Below, piece after piece: positions 1-6,931 of a stretch of 13,854 nt of DNA (positions are counted from its first letter, which is position 1; the number at the start of each line of letters is the position of its first letter). The notes under the pieces were generated by a model. That model had not been told where the DNA came from. It saw nothing but the letters and a program-made list of their open reading frames with translations, and did not search any database. The position numbers and the translations under genes are program-made. Origin of the DNA: Atopobiaceae bacterium. Lineage in GTDB: Bacteria; Actinomycetota; Coriobacteriia; Coriobacteriales; Atopobiaceae. The DNA is taken from NCBI GenBank assembly GCA_015258485.1, contig JABZIF010000023.1, positions 1-13,854 on the forward strand, given 5' to 3'.

Positions 1-395
1 CGCTTGAGATGGAATACGCAGGGCTCGACGACCTAGAGCGCATTGCAAACGGCGACGATGAAGAGATGGCGGTCATTGCATCAAACTTGATGATTGACCA
101 CGAGTCGGCAATTGAGTCCATTTGGAGCCGCATCAATATCAACGATGAGCACGGCTCTAGTACTACTCAAGTTTCTTACCTTCTACCTTACAATCTGAGC
201 TCACATAAGATGTCACCGCATTTTAGGCAGCAGATTGCCAATGCTCGCGAGTACGCCGATGATGTGGCAGAAAACGCACTGCGCATTGAGTTGGACCAGA
301 TCTCGCGCCTTCAGTCTGAGGGCGTCATTGACCGCGAAGTTGCCGCCCACCTACGCGAAAACGTCTACTACCTGCAGATGACTTTGAGTGAGTAG
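1..395 (+). CDS. C-terminal part of a probable CPA1-type Na+/H+ antiporter (5' end outside window)
   Basis: The reading frame is open to the left edge (codons for Leu-Glu precede the first ATG at 9), and no convincing ribosome binding site precedes that ATG, so I read this as the 3' end of a longer gene. About 130 residues are visible. They are soluble, charged and helical, with no membrane segment. The final stretch (ELDQISRLQSEGVIDREV, then HLRENVYYLQ) resembles the cytosolic regulatory tail of NhaP/CPA1 sodium-proton antiporters, where a 'Leu..Leu...Gly.Ile...Val...Leu' helix pair is common. The transporter domain itself is not in the window, so the identity is an inference. The stop overlaps or lies one base before the possible starts of the next gene (GTG 388, ATG 397), suggesting translational coupling. 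It could equally be another protein with a coiled C-terminus. Confidence 0.5.
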   Translation, partial: LEMEYAGLDDLERIANGDDEEMAVIASNLMIDHESAIESIWSRININDEHGSSTTQVSYLLPYNLSSHKMSPHFRQQIANAREYADDVAENALRIELDQISRLQSEGVIDREVAAHLRENVYYLQMTLSE

Positions 396-396
396 T

Positions 397-1245
397 ATGA
401 GCTCCACGCCAGACACACGCCTCGTCACCGATGCGACCACCCATCCCGCCATCAACGCGATCGCGCAATCCGCCAAGCCCACGGCGAGAAAAACAACCAT
501 CTCCGGATTTTCTGTCCACACGAAGATGTCCTCTGTAGCTGGTGCTCCTGTTGTTTACCTCTTGGGAAACGTAGCCGACAACTCCCCCATCCAGGTACCT
601 GAAAGCGTCAGCCTAGTAACAGTTGGCGTTAACCTGTGGGAACAGAATTTCTCGCCTTGGTGTGCTCCACGCGTTTTTGCCAAGGGATCCAACTTTGGCG
701 ATGGCGCACAGAAAACACTTGATACACTGATTGACCAGATAATTCCCTGGGCAGAATCAGAGCTTACCGAGCCACCGACGTATAGAGTGCTTGCAGGCTA
801 TTCACTTGCGGGACTGTTCAGCCTCTGGGCTGGCGTGTCGCAATCCAGCACGTCACAGCAGGTCGCATGCTGCTGCCATCCCGGCGCTCCCGCCACACCA
901 CAGTTCAGCGCCACCGCCGCATCGCAGCCCGATGACGCCCCCATCGCAACCTTCCAGCACATCGGCGCTGTATCGGGGTCATTCTGGTTTCCAGGTCTTT
1001 TAGATTACGTAGACCATCAACTAGATGCAAGGGCAGTCGGCCTCACACACGCCTATCTTTCTCTGGGAGACCGAGAAGCACGGACTCCCAATCCACAAAT
1101 TATGCACGTACAAAAAAACGCAGAACTTCTCGCCAACAAGTTAGAAAACGCGGGAATAACCTCGACGTTTGAACTAAACCGTGGAAACCATTTTCAAAAT
1201 GTTGAGGGAAGAATGCAGAAAGCTTTGGACTGGCTGCTCAAATAG
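397..1245 (+). CDS. alpha/beta-hydrolase-fold serine esterase-like protein
   Basis: Predicted cytosolic hydrolase of about 282 residues with no signal peptide. The nucleophile elbow is G-Y-S-L-A-G, with Ser at about residue 136 following a beta-strand (YRVLA). A candidate acid lies in LSLGDREARTPNP near residue 225, and the catalytic His is probably in NRGNHFQN near residue 265. This SLGD..E.RT.NP...GNHF layout is typical of a family of small bacterial esterase-like proteins distantly related to esterase D; the natural substrate is unknown. A low-complexity Ala/Ser/Pro-rich stretch with three consecutive Cys (about residues 148-185) sits right after the nucleophile, where a lid would lie, and looks like a variable insertion. 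ATG at 397 is chosen over GTG at 388 because neither has a strong ribosome binding site and ATG is the commoner start. The upstream stop is at 393-395; the next gene starts 39 bases downstream. Confidence 0.75.
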   Translation: MSSTPDTRLVTDATTHPAINAIAQSAKPTARKTTISGFSVHTKMSSVAGAPVVYLLGNVADNSPIQVPESVSLVTVGVNLWEQNFSPWCAPRVFAKGSNFGDGAQKTLDTLIDQIIPWAESELTEPPTYRVLAGYSLAGLFSLWAGVSQSSTSQQVACCCHPGAPATPQFSATAASQPDDAPIATFQHIGAVSGSFWFPGLLDYVDHQLDARAVGLTHAYLSLGDREARTPNPQIMHVQKNAELLANKLENAGITSTFELNRGNHFQNVEGRMQKALDWLLK

Positions 1246-1284
1246 GGTAAGATTCTTCAGAACGCACGTGTCCAGAAAGGTCTT

Positions 1285-2646
1285 ATGCCCAACCCAAAGC
1301 AATTTGACAGCAAAACTGAATCGCCCAACACAGCTTCTGGCGAGCAATCTAACTACTTTTTTGCACTCATTCTTTCCCTGATATTTGGCATTTTTGGTGT
1401 TCCACAGTTGTATCTCAAAGGCTGGAAATCGGGACTTACAAGACTTATCGTGAATGCAGCGTTGATTGTTAGCGCAATTGTCCTAGCTCAAATACTTTCC
1501 TTACCGGCAATACTTTCTTATCTTCTACCAGCAATTCTTTCGTACCCGGTTGTCGAGAGCGCTCTAAACCTCATTTACGAAGACGCCAATGCTTCAAAAA
1601 AACTCATAAAAGGCAAGCTCAAGCTCCACAAGCGGTATGCCGGAAAACAAAAAGCTGGAATTGCACTAGCCTCGCTAAGTGTAGCGCTCTACTTTAGCGC
1701 CGCGCTGACGCAGCCACTTCCAACTACCATCTCTACCGCGGGCGTATCAGGTCAACAAACCACAGTTCAAACGACCAATGCGCCCCAGCAGGTAGACTCC
1801 GGAACACCATCCATAACTGCGCAAGCTGACACAAACGTAACCATCAAGTTTATCGACGTTGGCCAGGGAGAAGCCATCCTTATTGCGCTTCCTGAGAAAA
1901 CCATGCTTATCGATGCCGGTCCCACAGGCTCGGCTCCAAAAATTACCCAGGTACTCCATGAACTTGGTCGAGAGAAGATTGATTACCTGGTAGCTACCCA
2001 TCCTGACGAAGATCACATTGGTGGCATGGCTGACGTCATTTCCAACACCCAAATCGGGGCCATTTACGCACCAAATAAGACAAACAACACGGCAACATAC
2101 AGAAAGTTTCTAACCGCTATTCAGAACAATAACCTGCAAATAACCCTTGCTGAAGCAGGGACCATCATCAACCAAACCAATGACTACAAGATAGAAATTC
2201 TCTGGCCCACCAAAGACGCAAATTTTCCCGATACCAATGACTACTCGATAATTATCAAACTAACCGTTGGCAACAAGACGTTTCTTTTCACGGGAGATGC
2301 ACCTACAAGCGCAATCCTTCAGAGCAATCCAGGCCACATCGACGTGCTTAAGCTCTCCCATCACGGCTCTAGAACAGGCACAAACGAGCAGCTGGTCCGC
2401 AAGCTCTCGCCCACTTACGCCGTCATTTCTTACGCTTTGGATAACTCCTACGGACACCCCATGCAGTCAGTCTTAAACGCCCTCCACAAACATTCCGTTG
2501 AGATTTGGGGAACGGGAGCTAACGGAACTATTACCATTACCTGCGATGGTACAACCATTGATATATCTGGCGAGAAGAACGGCACTGTTGTAGCTCCTAC
2601 CTCACAAGAAAAATCTGGCACGTCGTCGACATCGAGGACTAAGTAA
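1285..2646 (+). CDS. membrane-anchored ComEC/Rec2-type metallo-beta-lactamase-fold hydrolase
   Basis: The 453-residue protein has an N-terminal membrane part and a C-terminal metallo-beta-lactamase domain. Residues 24-95 contain hydrophobic segments starting with FALILSLIFGIFGVPQLYLKG, which resembles a TM2 domain; a further hydrophobic stretch at about 124-142 precedes a Thr/Gln-rich linker (145-182). The hydrolase domain runs from about 185 to 430: DVGQGE (190-195), D210, the metal motif HPDEDH (239-244), TGD with D338, SHHGS (H359, H360) and H391. This is the ComEC C-terminal/Rec2 subfamily, in which soluble or anchored members are thought to act as nucleases or phosphodiesterases outside the membrane. 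The channel domain of true ComEC is absent, so this is not a DNA uptake pore. AAGG lies 4 bases before the ATG. The stop TAA shares one base with the ATG of the DUF3006 gene, so the two are coupled. The tail (430-453) is Ser/Thr-rich and disordered. Confidence 0.85.
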   Translation: MPNPKQFDSKTESPNTASGEQSNYFFALILSLIFGIFGVPQLYLKGWKSGLTRLIVNAALIVSAIVLAQILSLPAILSYLLPAILSYPVVESALNLIYEDANASKKLIKGKLKLHKRYAGKQKAGIALASLSVALYFSAALTQPLPTTISTAGVSGQQTTVQTTNAPQQVDSGTPSITAQADTNVTIKFIDVGQGEAILIALPEKTMLIDAGPTGSAPKITQVLHELGREKIDYLVATHPDEDHIGGMADVISNTQIGAIYAPNKTNNTATYRKFLTAIQNNNLQITLAEAGTIINQTNDYKIEILWPTKDANFPDTNDYSIIIKLTVGNKTFLFTGDAPTSAILQSNPGHIDVLKLSHHGSRTGTNEQLVRKLSPTYAVISYALDNSYGHPMQSVLNALHKHSVEIWGTGANGTITITCDGTTIDISGEKNGTVVAPTSQEKSGTSSTSRTK

Positions 2647-2921
2647 TGAAAGCAATCATTGATCGATTTGAAGACAACAATCTTGCCGTGCTTGAACTAA
2701 ATGACCAACCAGGCAATATGCTTACCGTTTCTCGCCACGAACTTCCAAGCAACGCTTGTCAGGGTGACATTCTTTATTATCAAGACGGTACATGGACGAT
2801 AGCTGAGGAAGAGACAACCCAACGTCAAAACGATATCGATGAGCTGTTCAACTCCCTGCTTGTGCATGATGATAACGAAGAGGATTCCTACCAAGATGAC
2901 GCATATTCAAAGGACGAATAA
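2646..2921 (+). CDS. DUF3006 family small protein
   Basis: This acidic protein of 91 residues begins MKAIIDRFEDNNLAVLEL, the characteristic strand pair of DUF3006, followed by ELPSNACQGDILYY and a helical segment EEETTQRQNDIDELFNSLL. The family forms a small beta-barrel-like domain of unknown biochemical role, and it is very often encoded next to ComEC-type metallo-beta-lactamase hydrolases, as here. The TAATG overlap with the preceding gene argues for stoichiometric translation. The last 17 residues are almost all Asp/Glu/Tyr/Ser and are probably disordered. It is the last gene of the + strand cluster; a hairpin terminator follows about 85 bases downstream. Confidence 0.85.
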   Translation: MKAIIDRFEDNNLAVLELNDQPGNMLTVSRHELPSNACQGDILYYQDGTWTIAEEETTQRQNDIDELFNSLLVHDDNEEDSYQDDAYSKDE

Positions 2922-3007
2922 CTGGTTCTACACCTCAGTCTCTTGTAGCAGACGATTACCACACTCTCCCTCATCAAAGCGCAATCCATATTCCTTTACA
3001 ACAGAAA

Positions 3008-3043
3008 ACACCCTGCGAGCTCATAACCCGCAGGGTGTCTTTT
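3008..3043. terminator. intrinsic terminator between convergent genes
   Basis: A perfect 10-bp stem pairs ACACCCTGCG (3008-3017) with CGCAGGGTGT (3029-3038) around an 11-nt loop. It is followed on the + strand by CTTTTG and on the - strand by GTTTTC, so it can end the DUF3006 transcript and probably also the converging beta-helix lipoprotein transcript. The rest of the 2922-3080 gap shows no gene. Confidence 0.85.
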
Positions 3044-3080
3044 GTAGCTGTGTCTTTGCGTTACTACACGTTCTTCTCGC

Positions 3081-4400
3081 TTAGGTTCCCGTGAGTGCTG
3101 TACCTTTTACATACAGTGTGTGACCGTTAGCAATAACGTTTGCTGCAGCGCCATTGAACTCGGTGACATAGCTATCTGCTGTCAAAGTCCAGGTGCTATT
3201 GTTGTCCAGAGTTACCGCAACAGTACCTACCTCGGTGGAAACAGTCTGGTTGCTGGCGTTGACGATGTTGCCGTTAACGTAACCCTCAAACGTGGTCCCT
3301 TCGGTAAGGTTTAGAGCAAGTGTGGAGTTGTTGCCAACAAGCACCGCTCCCACCAGGTCCTGAGCTTTAGCGTTAAAGGTTGCCTTGTTATTACCGCCAT
3401 TCCAACCGTCATCGCAAACAGAGATAAGAACGTTAGCTGCGTCTTCATTAGTTAACTTGACGCCATTGAGCTCAATGTCAGCGTTAGTGTTAGTAACGTG
3501 GAACATGTGGCCGTTCTTGCTGGTGAGGGAGCCACCAGTCATAGCAAAGGTGGAATTACCTGTTGCTGCGTCTCCAGACATGGACTGGTAAATCATGATG
3601 GTGTCCATGAAGGTTGCATTGCCATTGCACTTTGTGTTGTTTGCCGTAAGGTCGCAATCGGTAAGCTCAATGGAGTTCAAGCCCTCAATACAAACGCCCT
3701 CGGAAAGGTTAGAAACAAGTGTGGCGTTAACAACGTGGATCTCTGCCGTGGAGTAGATGGCTGGCGAACCCAGACCATTGGAGGTATAGGTACCGCCGTC
3801 TACGTAGACTGTTCCGCCGCCCCTATCGGTACGAATAGCTGCAGAGGACTGACCGTTTGTGGTAACCGTCAGATTAGAGGCATTGGTGATGCCACCACCG
3901 GTTGTCATAGTGCCGCCAGAGCCGTCGCCGGTTGTGGTGATGGTGGTGTCCTTGATAATAACCTTAGTACCATCACCGTCACCGCCGTTCTGACCGCCAT
4001 TGCCTCCGTAGCTAAAAATGCCGTTGGCACCCTTTGCATCTGAAGTAACGGTGAGGTTAGTCAGCGTAGTGGTTGAACCTCCCTCAACAAGAACTGCAGC
4101 GTTCTGACCGTAGAAGTTACAGTTATCTCCGCCGTCGGAATCTCCTGTCTTAGTAACCGTGGAATTGGTAATGGTTACATCGTCGGTAGTATTGACCAGG
4201 ATGGTATTCTCATCAGCAGTAGTGCTGTTGACTGCATAGCCATCCAGTGTCTGAGCGGCGGTAATCCGAAGTGCTTCTGAAGCCTTCTTGGTGGCTTCGG
4301 TTGTGTTATCAGCGGTTGCTTTTGCGGTTTTGCAACCAGCAAGTCCGAATGCCATCAAAACTGGAAGACCGGCTACTACATCTCTTCTTGTGTACTGCAT
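3081..4400 (-). CDS. Tat-type signal lipoprotein with right-handed parallel beta-helix domain
   Basis: The predicted surface lipoprotein has 439 residues. ATG at 4400 is chosen because AGGAGG lies 8 bases upstream and the protein then begins MQYTRRDVVAG; a longer frame to 4436 lacks such a site. The signal peptide has a twin-arginine (T-R-R-D-V-V), a hydrophobic core and a lipobox LAGC with Cys23, so export by Tat and lipid anchoring are predicted. After a helical linker (about 24-45) the rest is Asn/Thr/Gly-rich with regularly spaced short strands (for example ITNSTVT, LTNLTVT, IELTDCDLT, IELNGVKLT). This is the pattern of a stacked right-handed beta-helix like pectin-lyase-fold carbohydrate-binding or adhesin proteins. 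No lyase catalytic residues can be assigned. The Cthe_2159-like polysaccharide-binding group is the nearest I can name, with low certainty. A possible OmpR-type direct repeat lies about 85 bases upstream. Confidence 0.8.
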   Translation of the reverse strand: MQYTRRDVVAGLPVLMAFGLAGCKTAKATADNTTEATKKASEALRITAAQTLDGYAVNSTTADENTILVNTTDDVTITNSTVTKTGDSDGGDNCNFYGQNAAVLVEGGSTTTLTNLTVTSDAKGANGIFSYGGNGGQNGGDGDGTKVIIKDTTITTTGDGSGGTMTTGGGITNASNLTVTTNGQSSAAIRTDRGGGTVYVDGGTYTSNGLGSPAIYSTAEIHVVNATLVSNLSEGVCIEGLNSIELTDCDLTANNTKCNGNATFMDTIMIYQSMSGDAATGNSTFAMTGGSLTSKNGHMFHVTNTNADIELNGVKLTNEDAANVLISVCDDGWNGGNNKATFNAKAQDLVGAVLVGNNSTLALNLTEGTTFEGYVNGNIVNASNQTVSTEVGTVAVTLDNNSTWTLTADSYVTEFNGAAANVIANGHTLYVKGTALTGT

Positions 4401-4408
4401 AATGTGCG

Positions 4409-4414
4409 CCTCCT
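4409..4414 (-). promoter_or_regulatory. ribosome binding site deciding the lipoprotein start
   Basis: AGGAGG on the - strand lies 8 bases before the ATG at 4400. It supports that start over the upstream in-frame start at 4436, which would put 12 extra polar residues ahead of the signal peptide. Confidence 0.85.
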
Positions 4415-4483
4415 TGCACTTATTTGGTGTATGCAATGAAGTGATTTTTTACTCCCTTGCATCTGATGAGGACATAGTAGGGG

Positions 4484-4505
4484 CGAAGATTGAACAAAGA
4501 TTGAA
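4484..4505 (-). promoter_or_regulatory. 11-bp-period direct repeat, candidate OmpR/PhoB-type operator
   Basis: On the - strand two copies lie end to end: TTCAATCTTTG then TTCAATCTTCG, identical at 10 of 11 positions. Tandem repeats with one helical turn per unit are the usual binding layout for OmpR/PhoB-family regulators. A possible -10 (TACTAT, 4474-4479) follows 4 bases later, and the lipoprotein start is about 85 bases further on. An OmpR-type regulator is encoded just upstream (6043-6717). That it binds here is inference. Confidence 0.4.
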
Positions 4506-4559
4506 TTCTCAAAGTTTTTTTAGAAATTTTTGGAAAGTTAGCAAATCCCCAGTTCAAAT

Positions 4560-4588
4560 GCAAAATATGCTATTTTCGCATATTTTGC
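4560..4588. repeat. perfect 11-bp inverted repeat
   Basis: GCAAAATATGC (4560-4570) pairs exactly with GCATATTTTGC (4578-4588) around the 7-nt loop TATTTTC. It has no T-tract on either side, so it is not an obvious terminator. It lies between the kinase terminator and the lipoprotein gene, about 160 bases upstream of the lipoprotein start, and may be an operator or a leader-RNA hairpin. Confidence 0.6.
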
Positions 4589-4613
4589 TCCATAGTTATC
4601 TAACTGTGCAAAT

Positions 4614-4643
4614 AAAAAAGACGCCTTAACGAGAAAGACGTCT
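4614..4643 (-). terminator. intrinsic terminator of the response regulator/kinase operon
   Basis: Read on the - strand: AGACGTCTT, a 7-nt loop TCTCGTT, then AAGGCGTCT followed by six T in all. The stem is 9 bp with one G-T wobble. It lies about 55 bases past the kinase stop, which fits operon termination. Confidence 0.85.
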
Positions 4644-4659
4644 AAATAAAATATTTTTA

Positions 4660-4677
4660 TTGAACTAAAGATTGAAT
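4660..4677 (-). repeat. second copy of the TTCAATCTTT repeat element
   Basis: On the - strand this reads ATTCAATCTTTAGTTCAA, the same words as the element at 4490-4506 (ATTCAATCTTTGTTCAA) with one inserted base. A third TTCAAT lies just upstream (4679-4684). It sits in the 3' untranslated part of the kinase transcript, before the terminator, so a promoter role here is unclear; it may be a duplicated regulatory segment or a chance AT-rich match. Confidence 0.35.
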
Positions 4678-4697
4678 ATTGAATTTATATCTATACG

Positions 4698-6041
4698 TTA
4701 TTTGCCCTTAATAGGAAGCTGAACAGTAAAAGTAATCCTACCCTCTGAGTAGCCTACATTAATGGTTCCACCATGCTTTTGAACTACAGCTTGTGCAATC
4801 GAGAGACCTAGCCCGTAGTGATTATCCTCACTATTTCGAACGTCATCAACGCGATAAAAACGATCAAATAGATGCTCAAGCTTTTCTTGAGAAATCTCTT
4901 CCGCGTCGTTACTAACGCTTAAGATGGCGCTATGACCTTGTTTCTTGAGATTTAACTCAATCTGAGTACCCGTTGCGTGCCTCAGGGCATTATCAAGCAG
5001 CACAGAAATAACCTGCGTAAGCTGATTCTGATTGCCTGTAAGAACAATCTCCTCTTCAATGTTGCTTTGAAGTACCTTGCCATTCTCGAACGCAAACGTC
5101 TCAAAGACCAGTGATTCTCCAGTAACCACATGAGAGAAATCCAGCTTCTCCATAGGTACTTCTCTATTCTCTGCACTAGAAAAATCTAACAGCTGTTTTA
5201 CCAGCTTTCCTATACGATTGCTTTCGTATTGAATGTTGGAAAGCCATTCGTTGTGGCTAAGCTCTCTGGATAGAATCTCTGCATTGGCGTCAATAACCGC
5301 AATAGGAGTCTTGAGCTCGTGACTTGCGTCGGATATGAACTGCTTCTGCTTTTTATCGTTCTCTTCAAGTGGGCGAATAATGCGCTTTGCCAGAAACACA
5401 GAGATAAAGAACATAACTACAAGCGATGCGCCTCCTACAAGCAGAGCGTTTCGCATCATGGTCTGAAGACCGGCTTCAGAAACGGTGTTATCCATAAACG
5501 CCACAAGCGTATAGCCATCTTTTTTCATAACCACGTAGGAAAGATTACCTGTTCTACCAGAAGAATTTCCTTCGTTCAAAATCTGACGAGCAAACTCAGT
5601 GAGGGTTTCATCGGAGCTAACGGTTTTCTCGCCATTAAAGACTGAAAGTACAGAGCCATCTGCAGAAAACGATACTGAGTAAAACGTTGAGAGCTCGTAA
5701 GCAGATCTCTGGCCTGGCGGTGGATTGTCAGATTTGTTTGACAGCTGAGCGTCAGGTTTGACCAGTGGCTGCTGAGGATTCTGACCTTCGGAGCTTGTCT
5801 GCCCCTCAGAACTACCCTGCCCCTCGGAACTACCCTTACCCTCTGAGCCATTCTGTCCCTCGGAGCTGCTTTTTTCCCTCTCAAGAGAATACTGACTAGC
5901 GTAGCGATTGAGCACGTCCATGTTCTTCTGTCTGATCTCCTGGGTACTAGCAAACATGATGACCGACAGCGTCACCGTGAACAGCAGAACAAGCGACACC
6001 ATAATAGAGAGAATAATTTTTCTTCTGGATTGCCTAAACAG
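4698..6041 (-). CDS. membrane sensor histidine kinase (OmpR-partner type)
   Basis: Two-pass membrane kinase of about 447 residues that phosphorylates the regulator encoded immediately upstream. The first canonical ATG is at 6002, but 13 in-frame codons before it encode LFRQSRRKIILSI, the cationic flank and beginning of the first membrane helix. A CTG at 6041 has GAGGG six bases upstream and starts one base after the regulator's stop, so I extend the gene to it. Numbering from the ATG: outside region about 20-180, containing SSEGQ-type repeats (46-74) and a folded part; second membrane helix about 185-205; H-box ISDASHELKTP with H228; N-box LLDNALRH (N338); F-box LFDRFYR; G2 box HYGLGLSIA. The G1 box is unusual (SNDAEEIS instead of DNGxGI). 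The ligand cannot be inferred. Confidence 0.88.
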   Translation of the reverse strand: MFRQSRRKIILSIMVSLVLLFTVTLSVIMFASTQEIRQKNMDVLNRYASQYSLEREKSSSEGQNGSEGKGSSEGQGSSEGQTSSEGQNPQQPLVKPDAQLSNKSDNPPPGQRSAYELSTFYSVSFSADGSVLSVFNGEKTVSSDETLTEFARQILNEGNSSGRTGNLSYVVMKKDGYTLVAFMDNTVSEAGLQTMMRNALLVGGASLVVMFFISVFLAKRIIRPLEENDKKQKQFISDASHELKTPIAVIDANAEILSRELSHNEWLSNIQYESNRIGKLVKQLLDFSSAENREVPMEKLDFSHVVTGESLVFETFAFENGKVLQSNIEEEIVLTGNQNQLTQVISVLLDNALRHATGTQIELNLKKQGHSAILSVSNDAEEISQEKLEHLFDRFYRVDDVRNSEDNHYGLGLSIAQAVVQKHGGTINVGYSEGRITFTVQLPIKGK

Positions 6042-6042
6042 T

Positions 6043-6717
6043 TTAATCCCTCAATTCATATCCCAAGCCGCGAACTGCTTTAATCTCTACCGTAGAGCCG
6101 ATAAACGCCAACTTTTTGCGGGTAAACGACATGTACACTTCAACGTTGTTGTACTCGGCGTCGCTTTCAAATCCCCAAATCTTAATTGCAAGCTGATCAC
6201 GCGTCATAATATGACCATGATTGCCAATCATATATTCAAGAATGCGCAACTCTTTCTCGCTCAGGCGCACATTTTGACCCGATGTCTCACAGGTCAGTAT
6301 TGCGGTTGTGGTATCAAGCGAGAGGTCACCAAAACGCAGGACATTCTCTTGGAAGCTGGAGCTTCTTCTTCCCAGTGCACGCAAACGAGCTAAAAGTTCT
6401 GCCGTCTGGAATGGCTTGGTTAAGTAGTCATCAGCGCCGTTATCCAAGCCCTCGACCTTATCGTCTAGCTGGCTTTTTGCCGTTAGCATTAAAATAGGAA
6501 TAGTAATTCCTTTGCTACGAGCCTTTCTAGAAACCTCAAAGCCACTCATCTTGGGCATCATGACATCCAGGATTGCAATGTCGTACATGTTGCTTTCTAG
6601 AGCGAGAAGAGCAGACGCACCGTCAGTCATATGATCAACGTCGTATTTTTCTTGTTTCAAGAGAGCCACAATAGCTGCGGCCATTCTCTTCTCATCTTCA
6701 GCTAGAAGCACTCGCAC
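6043..6717 (-). CDS. OmpR/PhoB-family response regulator
   Basis: The 224-residue regulator combines an intact receiver domain (E7/D8, phosphoacceptor D51 in ILDVMMPKMSG, T79 in MLTA, K101 in TKPF) with a C-terminal winged-helix DNA-binding domain (about 125-224, ending in the typical RKKLAFIGS...IKAVRGLGYEL). GTG at 6717 is the start: it gives MRVLLAEDE exactly as the family begins, and AAAGGTGG lies about 9 bases upstream. The kinase gene follows after a single base, so the two form an operon. A -10-like TATACT (6736-6741, - strand) is close upstream without a recognisable -35, which would suit an activated promoter. The 11-bp direct repeat upstream of the lipoprotein gene is a plausible target. 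Confidence 0.93.
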   Translation of the reverse strand: MRVLLAEDEKRMAAAIVALLKQEKYDVDHMTDGASALLALESNMYDIAILDVMMPKMSGFEVSRKARSKGITIPILMLTAKSQLDDKVEGLDNGADDYLTKPFQTAELLARLRALGRRSSSFQENVLRFGDLSLDTTTAILTCETSGQNVRLSEKELRILEYMIGNHGHIMTRDQLAIKIWGFESDAEYNNVEVYMSFTRKKLAFIGSTVEIKAVRGLGYELRD

Positions 6718-6931
6718 GCCGCCACCACCTTTATAAGTATAATAAACTAATTGAATTTAAAAAATTTGAAAGATAGAAAGCAATAATACTGTCAACATTA
6801 TTAGACTTTATTAAACATATAGTACATAATATATTTTAAATTTGTTAACTTTAATATACTTAACAAAATAAATTTATATATTTTTTAGAAAATAAAAAAT
6901 CTGTTAAAGATTCCTCGCAATATATAATAAT
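6718..6931. other. AT-rich intergenic region with small dyads
   Basis: No gene is seen. Composition turns sharply AT-rich here compared with the regulator gene, marking the left edge of the AT-rich block. Two dyads are visible: TTTGTTAA (6841-6848) with TTAACAAA (6860-6867) around 11 nt, and an A/T-only hairpin ATTTTTTA (6880-6887) with TAAAAAAT (6893-6900). The second follows the HNH gene stop by about 30 bases on the - strand and could be a weak terminator; the first could be a regulator site. Neither is strong. Confidence 0.4.

Noticed and set aside
3498..4043. Long + strand open frame opposite the lipoprotein gene
   Set aside because: It is antisense to a well-supported lipoprotein gene, has no domain-like sequence (Cys/Val/Gly-rich, no recognisable motif) and arises from the repetitive Asn/Thr/Gly codons on the other strand.
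4645..4661. AATAAAA/TTTTATT dyad after the kinase terminator region
   Set aside because: Seven A/T pairs in an AT-rich gap; a much better terminator lies next to it at 4614-4643.
6880..6900. A/T-only hairpin as terminator of the HNH gene
   Set aside because: The stem has no G-C pair and lies in a region where such A/T palindromes are expected by chance; kept only as a note in the intergenic entry.
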